The notes below the pieces were generated by a model. It was not told where the DNA came from, made no database searches, and was given only the letters and a program-made list of their open reading frames with translations. The position numbers and the translations under genes were made by a program. From positions 1-43,691 of the forward strand of contig JAMPHJ010000010.1 of assembly GCA_023663465.1 (NCBI GenBank): DNA of 43,691 nt. Reading direction: 5' to 3'. The stretch is from Muribaculaceae bacterium. Its GTDB lineage: Bacteria > Bacillota > Clostridia > Lachnospirales > Lachnospiraceae. Positions 16,700-26,084 of the stretch are shown here, one piece after another (positions within the stretch are counted from its first letter, which is position 1; the number at the start of each line of letters is the position of its first letter).

Positions 16700-17902
16700 T
16701 TATTTATCCTTTATCAACGCATAAGTTTCCCGTGCAATCGCCAATTCTTCGTTGGTCGGAATCAGAAGCGCTTTCGTCCTGGAATCCGTCGTTGTAAGAA
16801 TTAGTTCTTCACCACGTTTTGCATTCTTTTCTTCATCCAGCGCTACGCCAAGATAGCCGAGACGGCTGCAAATCAGGCTTCTGATAAAAGGACTGTTCTC
16901 GCCTAAACCTGCGGTAAAGCAAATGGCATCCACGCCGTTCATTGCCGCCGCATAAGCGCCGATATATTTTGTTACACGGTATACAAAGGTTTCGATGGTA
17001 CGGATACCGGCTTCATCCCCCTGTTCGTATGCCTTCTGCAGATCCCTAAAATCCGAAGAAAGATTGCTGGATAATCCAAGCACACCCGATTTTTTATTCA
17101 GAATCGCCATAATCTCATCAATTGATTTGCCTTCTTTGTGGGCAATATATTCTATAATGGCAGGGTCGATATCCCCGGAACGGGTTCCCATAATCAGACC
17201 TTCAAGCGGTGTCAATCCCATCGAGGTATCAATGCATTTTCCGTCTTTGACTGCGGATACACTGGCACCGTTCCCAAGATGGCAGACAATCAATTTCAAA
17301 TCCTCGTATTTTTGTCCTAACAGCTCTGCCGCCCTATGGGATACATAGGAATGGCTTGTTCCGTGGAATCCGTATCTGCGCACTTTATACTTCTCATAAT
17401 ATTCATATGGAATACCGTATAAGTATGCTTCTCTAGGCATTGTCTGATGGAAAGCCGTATCAAATACCGCCGCCATCGGCGTATCCGGCATCAGTTCTTT
17501 GCAGGCTGCGATACCGATTAAATTTGCCGGATTATGCAATGGCGCAAGCTCGTTGCAGTCCGTAATCGCCGCAATCACTTCCTCGGTAATTAAAGTAGAA
17601 GAAGCAAATTTCTCGCCGCCGTGTACGATACGGTGCCCCACTGCCCCGATTTCTGATAATGATTTTACAACGCCTGTTTTTTCATCTACCAAAGCATTTA
17701 ACACCAACTGAACAGCCTGGGTATGATCCGCCATCGGCGTAACCGTTTCTACCTTTTCTTTGCCGGTCGGCTGATAGACAAGCTGGCTGCCCTCTATGCC
17801 GATACGCTCGCACAACCCTTTCGCAATCATCTCTTCCGAAACCGCATCTATCAGTTGGAATTTTAAAGAGGAACTGCCACAGTTAATCACTAATATATTC
17901 AT
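16700..17902 (-). CDS. ackA: Acetate kinase
   Basis: 400 residues, the normal length. Opening INCGSSSLKF and later HRIVHGGEKF, YGFHGTSHSYVS, CHLGNGASV and FTAGLGENSP are the ASKHA-family nucleotide and acetate site motifs. It converts acetyl phosphate and ADP to acetate and ATP, the energy-yielding last step of acetate fermentation. It lies 43 bp after pta and shares its promoter. AAAGGAG is 13 bases upstream of the ATG, a little far. It converges with the plus-strand unknown gene, 22 bp away, with no clear terminator between them. Confidence 0.98.
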   Translation of the reverse strand: MNILVINCGSSSLKFQLIDAVSEEMIAKGLCERIGIEGSQLVYQPTGKEKVETVTPMADHTQAVQLVLNALVDEKTGVVKSLSEIGAVGHRIVHGGEKFASSTLITEEVIAAITDCNELAPLHNPANLIGIAACKELMPDTPMAAVFDTAFHQTMPREAYLYGIPYEYYEKYKVRRYGFHGTSHSYVSHRAAELLGQKYEDLKLIVCHLGNGASVSAVKDGKCIDTSMGLTPLEGLIMGTRSGDIDPAIIEYIAHKEGKSIDEIMAILNKKSGVLGLSSNLSSDFRDLQKAYEQGDEAGIRTIETFVYRVTKYIGAYAAAMNGVDAICFTAGLGENSPFIRSLICSRLGYLGVALDEEKNAKRGEELILTTTDSRTKALLIPTNEELAIARETYALIKDK

Positions 17903-17945
17903 ATGGATAATCTTGCTCCTTTCGCCGTGTTCTATCTACAATCTT

Positions 17946-18947
17946 TTACGCCAGCTGCGCCTGGACAGCCGTCAGGGCTACAACGCCGACGATATCTTCC
18001 CAGGAACACCCGCGGGATAAATCATTGACAGGTTTGGCGATGCCTTGCAGCATCGGTCCATAGGCTTCCGCTTTTGCGAGACGCTGTACTAATTTATAAC
18101 CGATATTTCCACAATCCAGATTCGGGAAAATCAGGACGTTGGCTTTGCCCGCTACTTCGCTGCCGGGAGCTTTGGATTTTGCCACCTGTGGAACAAGTGC
18201 GGCGTCACTCTGCAATTCCCCATCAATACATAGATTCGGATACTGCTCATGGGCAATCCGGGTTGCCTCCACCATCTTATCTACCAGCGGATGTTTGGCG
18301 CTGCCTTTCGTAGAGTGGGACAGCATCGCGATAATTGGCTTTGCGCCTACCAGACTTTTGAAACTCTTGGCGGACGTATCGGCAATCGCCGCCAGCTCTT
18401 CCGCCGTCGGATCCTGATTCAGACCACAGTCCGCAAACAAGAATGTGCCATGTTCCCCAAACGTACAATCCGGTACGTCCAGAATAAAGAAACCGGATAC
18501 TAACTTAACGCCGGGAGCTGTTTTCAGAATCTGCAACGCCGGACGCAGCGTATCTGCAGTCGCATGACAGGCTCCCGCCACCATGCCGTCCGCGTCGTTT
18601 GCCTTTACCATGATAACGCCGAACGTCAGATAGTCATGCAGCAGGATTTCCCTCGCTTTTTCCAGTGTCATCCCCTTATTTTTCCGGGTCTCATAGAGCA
18701 GGTTTACATAGTCATCCAGCTTTTCCGTCCTTTCCGGGTCGATGATGGTAACGCCGTCCAGCTCGACTTCCAACCATCCGGCGCCGTCCAAAATCTTCTC
18801 TTCGTTGCCGACCATAATGATATCGGCGATTCCCTCCCTTATGATATGGGACGCTGCAATTAAAGTCCTTTTATCATTTGTTTCCGGCAATACGATAGTT
18901 TTCTTATCGCTTCTCGCCTTCTCTTTCATTGCGTCAATATATGACAT
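17946..18947 (-). CDS. pta: Phosphate acetyltransferase
   Basis: 333 residues from the ATG at 18947 (MSYIDAMKEKARSDKKTIVLPE), preceded by GGAAAGGAG; the frame is open to 19010 but that start gives an atypical leader. It converts acetyl-CoA and phosphate to acetyl phosphate and CoA. It is the short form without the N-terminal regulatory DRTGG domain. Conserved stretches include DGMVAGACHATADTLRPALQI, GSEVAGKANVLIFPNLDCGNIGYKL and the closing PVNDLSRGCSWEDI. The operon pta-ackA has its own promoter at 19019-19047. Confidence 0.97.
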   Translation of the reverse strand: MSYIDAMKEKARSDKKTIVLPETNDKRTLIAASHIIREGIADIIMVGNEEKILDGAGWLEVELDGVTIIDPERTEKLDDYVNLLYETRKNKGMTLEKAREILLHDYLTFGVIMVKANDADGMVAGACHATADTLRPALQILKTAPGVKLVSGFFILDVPDCTFGEHGTFLFADCGLNQDPTAEELAAIADTSAKSFKSLVGAKPIIAMLSHSTKGSAKHPLVDKMVEATRIAHEQYPNLCIDGELQSDAALVPQVAKSKAPGSEVAGKANVLIFPNLDCGNIGYKLVQRLAKAEAYGPMLQGIAKPVNDLSRGCSWEDIVGVVALTAVQAQLA

Positions 18948-19018
18948 AACCCCGTCTCCTTTCCATACCTTCCTATGCTTCACCCACGCCAATACATGCA
19001 AGAGAAACACTTATTAAA

Positions 19019-19047
19019 ATTATACAGAAACAGGCTTATGGATACAA
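19019..19047 (-). promoter_or_regulatory. Promoter of pta-ackA
   Basis: Minus strand: -35 TTGTAT (19042-19047), 17 bp, -10 TATAAT (19019-19024). It lies about 70 bp upstream of the pta start, just after the stop of the preceding membrane-protein gene. Confidence 0.85.
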
Positions 19048-19068
19048 GTACCTTTTCCCATTAAATTC

Positions 19069-21399
19069 CTAGAAAAAGGAAAATCTTTTTCCACTCTTCT
19101 TCCTATCCCCTATCAGGTAAAATGCTATTCCAACCGCTGCCGCAAGCGATACCCCTTCACACACCCGCCAATACCACGGCTCCTTAAACGCCACCTTGAA
19201 ACTCCCGGAAAAGCCCGCAGGAACATCCACCGCAATCCGGTAAGATTCGCCGGGAGAAAGAGTAAGCTCCTGCCCGCCATCGGTAATGGCATGATAACCT
19301 TTATACAAAAGCAGGGGAACCTCCACCTGCTGCGTATCCGTAGTCGGATTGGTCAGGGATACGACGACAGCGCCTTTTTCCCGGTGCCAGTCTTCTATGA
19401 AAATGACATTTGTGTCATAAGTTAGCTGGTCTTCATAAGCGCTTATATATCCGTCGATATCCTGCAGTTCATCCATCGGAAGATATTCTCCGGATATTAC
19501 GTCAAAGGTTGATAACCCGCCAGCCTGTTCAATGCGGTAAACTTTTCCTTCCTGCAGACAGCCGCTCATATAAGATAAGCCCTGCCATAAAGACAAACCG
19601 ACCAATACCCCTGCAAACAATTTCCTTTTTGCTCCAATCCACTCCTTTTTTAAAATAATGCATAGTAAATAAGGAAGCAAAACTCCGGCAATCGTTAAAA
19701 AACGCCAGGGAAACTGCAGACTGCGCACAGGCATTTTTAGAATTGGAAGCCTATTGACCAGATTTGTATATGGGAACATACAGGTTGATAACCATAGGCT
19801 TAATAAACAGAAAAAGACCGCTAAATACTCTTCCCTTTTTTCAGTCGAATTTCTTTCCTTTTTTCCCATACAAAAAACAAACCAACCTATTATAACCGCC
19901 ATACAGGCAAGTCCAACCGTCAGCGGCGTCGTCGAAGCAACTCCGGTCTCATTTTTAGTGGAACCCGACATTGCAAGAAAATCATTCATAAAAAACTGCG
20001 CCAAAAAAGCTCCTCTTCGCTCTATACTATAATTGATACCATTTTCATTGGGATAATTAATAACATATGTTCCGCTTATCATATAATCCAAAAAAGGGAT
20101 CAGAAACCACAAATTCAACAACAACGTTGCCGCAGCACTCTTAAACAGCACAAGCATCGTCCTTTTCCGAAAAGTCTTCTTCCATAGAATAACAACTGTC
20201 AAAATAATAAAGAGCGCTGTCATTTCAGTCGATATCATATGAGAAAGAAAAATACCGGTACATCCAAACGTAATGGTAACCCAGCTTCTATTATGCTCCT
20301 TTGACTCTTCTGGCAGCATATAGACTTTCCATAATCCATATAATACCAGCGGCATAAATGTGATGGCTGTATATTCTCCTGCTGCACTTCTCGTATAGAC
20401 GTCATTCAGACGGTATAAATTTAAAGAATACAGAACCGTGCACAACAATCCGATTCTGGCGCTGCTCATCTTAGAAAAACAGTAATAAGACAAAAACACT
20501 GTTATGATATGGATCAATAATACATAAAATTTATAAGATGCTTGTATGGATACGCCAAAAATACGGAGTATTGCAGGAATATATAAAAAGATATCGCCAT
20601 AAAAAACCGACGTGGCATATCCATGCCCATTCAGCCATCCCTGCTGGATCTTTACAGGAAACATACCATTTTGCAAAGCCTCTTTTATTCCCTCAATTCT
20701 CGTCAGATGAAATAGTAAATCTTGTCCTTCGGGGACAGCAAGATAATTCACCATCAATGGTATACTGCTAAAAAGAATCAGCAGTACCAATATTTTGCAA
20801 TGTGTCTGCGTTTCTCTGTTGAAACAAAGCTTATCCTTCTGCATATATAAAAATAGCAGTCCGTTTACAAAACTAAAAAATACAATGATTAAAAACAGCA
20901 AATTTCTTCCTGCAACGGGGGATGGAAAAATATGAATATTCCTTACTATAATATAATCCCCTTCTCCCGAATCTTCGCTGAGTCTTGCCTGAAATAGCAT
21001 TGGTCTATTATTATACTTAACTTTAAAGTCACAAACCGCCCTATGAGAATCTGCTAGAGAAATCGTACCACATACATTCTGATTGATTCCTCCATCTATA
21101 TATTCCAAATTTATTCTTACAACGTTTTTATTTAAAAATTCATATTCTATATCAATCGTATACAACCCTTTAGGCAGCGTAAATCTCGGAGTCGTGATGT
21201 AAGTTGTCCCATACGATTTATCCAGATAAAACCCGCTTTCCCCGGAATCATACAATAAATCTTCCTGAGAAAAATTCAGCTCGACTTTCTCTTGTTTCCT
21301 CTGGGCAAAGCAAATCACACACAACAACAAGATTTCCACTATAAGCACACCAAGCCATGTATATCTGTTAAATTTCAGCATTTTTATTTTTTGTATCAT
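19069..21399 (-). CDS. Large polytopic membrane protein, PTPS-related/GT-C-like (paralog A)
   Basis: 776 residues from the ATG at 21399, 9 bases after GGAGG; a longer frame to 21432 lacks an RBS. One N-terminal membrane segment is followed by a ~130-residue, probably outer beta domain (LNFSQEDLLYDSGESGF to YIIVRNIHIFP), then about 11-12 membrane segments with FHLTRIEGIKEALQNGMFPVKIQQ, NGHGYATSVFYGD and FLSHMISTEMTA, then a soluble outer domain and a last membrane segment. The motifs fit the 6-pyruvoyl-tetrahydropterin-synthase-related membrane family, which resembles GT-C glycosyltransferases; the activity is unknown. It is a paralog of the next gene upstream, 45 bp away. The last ~98 codons are almost identical between the two. 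Confidence 0.8.
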   Translation of the reverse strand: MIQKIKMLKFNRYTWLGVLIVEILLLCVICFAQRKQEKVELNFSQEDLLYDSGESGFYLDKSYGTTYITTPRFTLPKGLYTIDIEYEFLNKNVVRINLEYIDGGINQNVCGTISLADSHRAVCDFKVKYNNRPMLFQARLSEDSGEGDYIIVRNIHIFPSPVAGRNLLFLIIVFFSFVNGLLFLYMQKDKLCFNRETQTHCKILVLLILFSSIPLMVNYLAVPEGQDLLFHLTRIEGIKEALQNGMFPVKIQQGWLNGHGYATSVFYGDIFLYIPAILRIFGVSIQASYKFYVLLIHIITVFLSYYCFSKMSSARIGLLCTVLYSLNLYRLNDVYTRSAAGEYTAITFMPLVLYGLWKVYMLPEESKEHNRSWVTITFGCTGIFLSHMISTEMTALFIILTVVILWKKTFRKRTMLVLFKSAAATLLLNLWFLIPFLDYMISGTYVINYPNENGINYSIERRGAFLAQFFMNDFLAMSGSTKNETGVASTTPLTVGLACMAVIIGWFVFCMGKKERNSTEKREEYLAVFFCLLSLWLSTCMFPYTNLVNRLPILKMPVRSLQFPWRFLTIAGVLLPYLLCIILKKEWIGAKRKLFAGVLVGLSLWQGLSYMSGCLQEGKVYRIEQAGGLSTFDVISGEYLPMDELQDIDGYISAYEDQLTYDTNVIFIEDWHREKGAVVVSLTNPTTDTQQVEVPLLLYKGYHAITDGGQELTLSPGESYRIAVDVPAGFSGSFKVAFKEPWYWRVCEGVSLAAAVGIAFYLIGDRKKSGKRFSFF
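19138..19431. repeat. 294-bp near-identical block, copy 1 (3' part of paralog A)
   Basis: It aligns without gaps to 21541-21834; I count 18 differences in 294 bases (about 94% identity). The block encodes the C-terminal outer domain beginning near TYDTNVIFIEDW. Flanking coding sequence of the paralogs is much less similar. Confidence 0.9.
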
Positions 21400-21444
21400 A
21401 ACTTTCTTACCTCCGCCGCTTCCCATAAGCATTTCCTATCAATA

Positions 21445-23397
21445 TTATACATAAACAGAATTTTGTATACAAGACTTTTTTCCATGTCCTCTCTCCCAGC
21501 CTTTTTTATTTTTTCGTAACCAGAATATAATTCCTACAAATGCCGCAAGCGATACCCCTTCACACATCCGCCAATACCACGGCTCCCTAAACGCCACCTT
21601 GAAACTCCCGGAAAAGCCCGCCGGAATATCCACCGTAATCCGGTAAGATTCGCCGGGGAAAAGGCTAAGCTCCTGTCCGTTATCGGTAATGGCATGATAG
21701 CCTTTATACAAAAGCAGCGGAACCTCCACCCGCTGCGTATCCGTAGTCGGGTTGGTCAGGGATACGACGACAGCGCCTTTTTCCCGGCGCCAGTCTTCTA
21801 TGAAAATGACATTTGTGTCATAAGTTGGCTGGTCAAGGTAGGGTTTCATATACTCATAAAGCACAAAATCCTGGTCAGAATCTACAGGCAGATATTCCCC
21901 ACCGCCTACTTCAAACGTTGAGACATCTTCCGCCCAATCTACATAATAAGGCGAAAATTCGTTCATACATGTGTGCTGATAGGATAAACCCTGCCAAACG
22001 GACAGACATATCAGCACACCCGCAAGCAATGTCCTTTTCCTGCGCCCCATCCAGTCCTTTTGCAGAATCAAGCATAGTAAAAAGGAAAGCAGCAGCCCGG
22101 CAGCTAGATAAAAACGCCAGGGAAACTGAATGCTTTTCGCCGCCATCCGCAACGCCGGAATTTTTTCCATAAGCCATGTGTAAGGAAAGTATTTGGTCGT
22201 CATAAATAAACTCAATATACATAAAAAAATAATGAGATATTCTTTCTTCTTTGCTCCCTCCCGTCTTTTTTGAAAACAGCAAAACAGAACCCAGAAAATC
22301 AACACACCCATAGAGGCCCAGCCCAATGTCAGCGGCATCGTATCCGCTGCGCCCATAAAAAACTGCGCAATTGTAACGCCCCGTTCTTCCAGCCTGTCCG
22401 CCATATACGCATAGGGGCTTGTCACAACATAATTTCCACTTGCCATTTCATCTAAAAAGGGTACCAGAAACCAGAGATTGAGCAGTATCGTCGCTGCTAT
22501 CGCTTTAAACAGTACCAGAAGCGTTTTCTTCCGAAACGTTTTTTTCCACAGGATAAGAGAGACTAACAAAAGAAAAAAGGCCGTTATTTCCGTAGATATG
22601 ATATGGGAAAGAAACACGCCGCTGCAGCCAGCTGTAATGGGAATCCAGCTTCTTTCGTGCTCTTTAGAATCCTCCGGCAATGTATAGACCCGCCAAACCC
22701 CATATAAAATAAGGGGCAGAAAAGTCATGGCGCTAAATTCGCCGACAGCCGCCCTCATATTAATACAGCACAGCCGGTATAAATTCAGACTATACACCGC
22801 CGTGCATACAAGTCCCGTCTTCTGATTACTCATTTTAGAAAAACAATAATAAGATAGAAAAACTGTCGCTCCATTGACAAGCAGCACATAGCATCGATAC
22901 GCTGTCTGTATCGTTTCTCCCAGCACATAAAGCGCGGCGGGTAGATATAGAAAAACGTCGCCATAAAAGATAGATGCGGCATAGCCATGTCCGCTCAGCC
23001 AGCTCTGCTGGATTCTTACCGGAAACATATAGCTCCTGAAACTTTCCGCAAGCCCCACAATCCGCATAAGATGAAAGCGTAAATCATGTGCTTCGCTGAA
23101 TAAATAGGGTTTCACCAATGGAATACTGCTACAGAATGTCAGCAGCAATAGAATCATAAAATGAAATACCGTCTTTTTCTGAATCCCCAGCTTATCCTTT
23201 CTGGAATAAAGAAAAAGGCAAACGTCTATCATCAAAAAGAGGAATGCCGCCCGAAACAAAAACCGCCTTACTGCCAACACGCCGCCTAAAGCGGCTGCAT
23301 GGCTGCTGTAATATGCGAAACCACCTGCTAAAAGAAGCAGTTCTACCACGCCTATACAGAGCCATACCTTTTTTGTAAAACGGAGTTTCTGCAACAT
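21445..23397 (-). CDS. Large polytopic membrane protein, PTPS-related/GT-C-like (paralog B)
   Basis: 650 residues. It has the same architecture as paralog A (FHLMRIVGLAESFRSYMFPVRIQQ, SGHGYAASIFYGD, FLSHIISTEITA) but lacks the ~130-residue beta domain after the first membrane segment. That region is replaced by a short loop (YYSSHAAALGG). About 12 membrane segments are followed by the outer C-terminal domain and a last membrane segment. The start ATG follows GAGGACATAGGA. It lies 21 bp after alaS, so it is probably read through from the glyS-alaS transcript. The function is unknown; a transferase of lipid-linked sugars or similar is an inference from fold resemblance. Confidence 0.8.
   Translation of the reverse strand: MLQKLRFTKKVWLCIGVVELLLLAGGFAYYSSHAAALGGVLAVRRFLFRAAFLFLMIDVCLFLYSRKDKLGIQKKTVFHFMILLLLTFCSSIPLVKPYLFSEAHDLRFHLMRIVGLAESFRSYMFPVRIQQSWLSGHGYAASIFYGDVFLYLPAALYVLGETIQTAYRCYVLLVNGATVFLSYYCFSKMSNQKTGLVCTAVYSLNLYRLCCINMRAAVGEFSAMTFLPLILYGVWRVYTLPEDSKEHERSWIPITAGCSGVFLSHIISTEITAFFLLLVSLILWKKTFRKKTLLVLFKAIAATILLNLWFLVPFLDEMASGNYVVTSPYAYMADRLEERGVTIAQFFMGAADTMPLTLGWASMGVLIFWVLFCCFQKRREGAKKKEYLIIFLCILSLFMTTKYFPYTWLMEKIPALRMAAKSIQFPWRFYLAAGLLLSFLLCLILQKDWMGRRKRTLLAGVLICLSVWQGLSYQHTCMNEFSPYYVDWAEDVSTFEVGGGEYLPVDSDQDFVLYEYMKPYLDQPTYDTNVIFIEDWRREKGAVVVSLTNPTTDTQRVEVPLLLYKGYHAITDNGQELSLFPGESYRITVDIPAGFSGSFKVAFREPWYWRMCEGVSLAAFVGIIFWLRKNKKGWERGHGKKSCIQNSVYV
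21541..21834. repeat. 294-bp near-identical block, copy 2 (3' part of paralog B)
   Basis: This is the partner of 19138-19431, equal in length and without indels. Confidence 0.9.
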
Positions 23398-23418
23398 TCC
23401 TATGTCCTCACTACTTTT

Positions 23419-26058
23419 TTACTGAAGCTGCCCTTCCAGCACTTTCGCCGCTTCCGCTATGGCAGCGTCGATTCCCGCCGGATTCTTACCGCCTGCCTGC
23501 GCCATGTTGGGACGTCCGCCGCCGCCGCCGCCCACGAGTCCTGCAATGCCTTTAATCAAATTGCCGGCATGAGCGCCGCCTGCCTGCGCAGCGTCCGTTG
23601 CCATTGCCACCAGATTGACTTTCCCATCCTTATCGGAAGCGAGCACCACAACGCCCTCGCCGAGCTTTTCCTTCAGCTGATCGCCCAAATCACGCAGACC
23701 GTTCATATCTACGCCGGATACTTTTGCCGCCAGCAGTTTTATGCCTTTTACCTGTGTCACTTTATCCATGACGTCGCCCAGCGCATCTTTCGCTGCCTTA
23801 CTCTTTAAGGACTCATTCTCGCTCTGCAGCGCTTTCAATTCTGCCATCAGATGATTGCATCTGTCAAGTAGATTGACGGGCGTGGTTTTCAAAATTTTCG
23901 CCGCCTCTTCCAGCTTTTTTTCCAGCTCTGCATAATATTTCACAACGCCGTTTCCGGTCAGGGCTTCAATCCTTCTGACGCCTGCGGCTACGCCGCTTTC
24001 GGAAACAATTTTAAAGGATGAGATAACACCTGTATTTCTAACATGCGTACCGCCGCAGAACTCTTTGGAAAACTCTCCCATTTCCACAACGCGCACTTTT
24101 TCCCCGTATTTCTCGCCAAACAGCGCCATTGCGCCCGTTTTCTTCGCCTCTTCTATCGTAAGCACTTCGGTTACGACTGGAATATTCTCTGCAATCTTTT
24201 CGTTGACAATCCGCTCAACTTCCGCCAGCTCCTGGGGCGTCATCGCAGAAAAATGGGAAAAATCGAAACGCAGCCTTTCGCCGTCGTTATAAGACCCCGC
24301 CTGTTCCACATGCGTGCCCAGCACCATACGCAGCGCCTTCTGTAACAGGTGCGTCGCACTATGGTTTTTACAGGTCGCGCTTCTGCGCTCCTCATCTACT
24401 TTCAGCGTTACCGTATCGCCCGTTTTCAACATGCCGGATACCATGCGTCCGATATGTCCGACTTTGCCGCCTAACATGACGACGGTATCTTCTACCTGGA
24501 ACTTACCATCCGCACTGCAAATCATGCCAATATCCCCGACTTGTCCGCCCTTCGTCGCATAAAAAGGCGTCTCGTCCACGAAAATCGTCCCGATCTCACC
24601 ATCAGTCAGCGCTTCCACAATTTCCGTCTCTGTCGTCAGCACAGAAATCTTCCCATCATGCACCAATTTCTCATAGCCAACAAAAACACTTGTTATGCTT
24701 GGGTCGATGGATTCGTAGACAGTTACGTCCGCGCCCATATAATTTGTCACTTTGCGGGCTTTCCGCGCTTTGACTTTCTGCTCTTCCATCGCAGCCTGAA
24801 AGCCTTCTTCCTCTACGCCCAGCTCTTTTTCTTCCAGAATTTCCTTCGTTAAATCCAAGGGGAACCCGTAAGTATCATATAATTTGAAGGCGTCTTCGCC
24901 AGAAAGCTCCTTTTTACCCTCTTTCGTCAGGGTTTCTTCCATTTCCGCCAGAATGCTCAATCCCTGGTCGATTGTCTTGTTAAACTTATTCTCTTCCTGG
25001 GTCAGTACATTAAAAATAAATTCCTTCTTTTCATCCAGCTCTGGATAACCGTCCTTGGAACCTTCGATGACGGTATTGCTCAAATCGGCAAGAAACTTAT
25101 CCTGAATGCCCAGCTTACGCCCCTGTCTTGCGGCTCTTCTGATAATTCTCCGCAGAACATAGCCCCGCCCCTCGTTAGAAGGCATGATACCATCCGAAAT
25201 CATGAAGGTTGCCGAGCGGATATGGTCGGTAATAATACGGATGGATACGTCCGTATCATAATCTTCTTTATAAGTAACACCTGCTATTTCACACACTTTG
25301 GTCCGAAGCGCCAGCACCGTATCCACATCAAAAATCGAATCTACGTCCTGTACGACAGACGCCAGCCGCTCTAATCCCATGCCAGTATCAATATTTTTCT
25401 GCGCAAGTTCCGTGTAATTGCCCTTACCGTCGTTATCAAACTGCGTAAAGACATTGTTCCAGATTTCCATATAACGGTCACAGTCGCACCCTACCGTACA
25501 ATCCGGCTTACCACAGCCGTATTTTTCCCCACGGTCATAATAAACTTCCGAACAGGGACCGCAGGGTCCCGAACCATGCTCCCAGAAATTATCCGCTTTC
25601 CCGAAACGATAAATCCGCTCCGGCGCAATGCCGATTTCCTTATTCCAGATTTCAAACGCTTCCTCGTCTTCCTCATAAATGGACGGATAGAGTCTGTCCG
25701 CGTCCAAACCTACAACTTCGGTCAGAAATTCCCAGCACCACGCAATCGCTTCATGCTTGAAATAGTCCCCGAAAGAAAAGTTCCCCAGCATCTCAAAGAA
25801 CGTGCCGTGTCTTGCCGTCTTGCCGACATTTTCCAAATCGCCTGTACGGATACACTTCTGACAGGTCGTCACACGCCGTCTGGGCGGTATCTCCTGCCCC
25901 GTGAAATAAGGCTTTAGGGGCGCCATCCCGGAGTTGATGAGAAGCAGACTGTTATCATTGTGAGGAACAAGAGAAAAACTCTTCATTTTCAAATGTTCCT
26001 TGCTCTCAAAAAATTCAAGAAACATCCTTCTTAATTCATTTACGCCATATCGTTTCAT
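23419..26058 (-). CDS. alaS: Alanine--tRNA ligase
   Basis: 879 residues, full length. The class II catalytic core at the N-terminus (RRMFLEFFESKEHL, SGMAPLKPYFTG, FEMLGNFSFGDYFK) is followed by the tRNA-recognition region, an editing domain with NHSATHLLQ and CGGTHV (the zinc and deacylation site), and a C-terminal DHHA1-type domain ending in a glycine-rich stretch. It charges tRNA-Ala and clears mischarged Ser or Gly. It starts 26 bp after glyS, so there is no room for a T-box leader and it must be co-transcribed with glyS. Confidence 0.98.
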   Translation of the reverse strand: MKRYGVNELRRMFLEFFESKEHLKMKSFSLVPHNDNSLLLINSGMAPLKPYFTGQEIPPRRRVTTCQKCIRTGDLENVGKTARHGTFFEMLGNFSFGDYFKHEAIAWCWEFLTEVVGLDADRLYPSIYEEDEEAFEIWNKEIGIAPERIYRFGKADNFWEHGSGPCGPCSEVYYDRGEKYGCGKPDCTVGCDCDRYMEIWNNVFTQFDNDGKGNYTELAQKNIDTGMGLERLASVVQDVDSIFDVDTVLALRTKVCEIAGVTYKEDYDTDVSIRIITDHIRSATFMISDGIMPSNEGRGYVLRRIIRRAARQGRKLGIQDKFLADLSNTVIEGSKDGYPELDEKKEFIFNVLTQEENKFNKTIDQGLSILAEMEETLTKEGKKELSGEDAFKLYDTYGFPLDLTKEILEEKELGVEEEGFQAAMEEQKVKARKARKVTNYMGADVTVYESIDPSITSVFVGYEKLVHDGKISVLTTETEIVEALTDGEIGTIFVDETPFYATKGGQVGDIGMICSADGKFQVEDTVVMLGGKVGHIGRMVSGMLKTGDTVTLKVDEERRSATCKNHSATHLLQKALRMVLGTHVEQAGSYNDGERLRFDFSHFSAMTPQELAEVERIVNEKIAENIPVVTEVLTIEEAKKTGAMALFGEKYGEKVRVVEMGEFSKEFCGGTHVRNTGVISSFKIVSESGVAAGVRRIEALTGNGVVKYYAELEKKLEEAAKILKTTPVNLLDRCNHLMAELKALQSENESLKSKAAKDALGDVMDKVTQVKGIKLLAAKVSGVDMNGLRDLGDQLKEKLGEGVVVLASDKDGKVNLVAMATDAAQAGGAHAGNLIKGIAGLVGGGGGGRPNMAQAGGKNPAGIDAAIAEAAKVLEGQLQ

Positions 26059-26084
26059 CGTTTCTATCGTATCCTTTCCATCTC

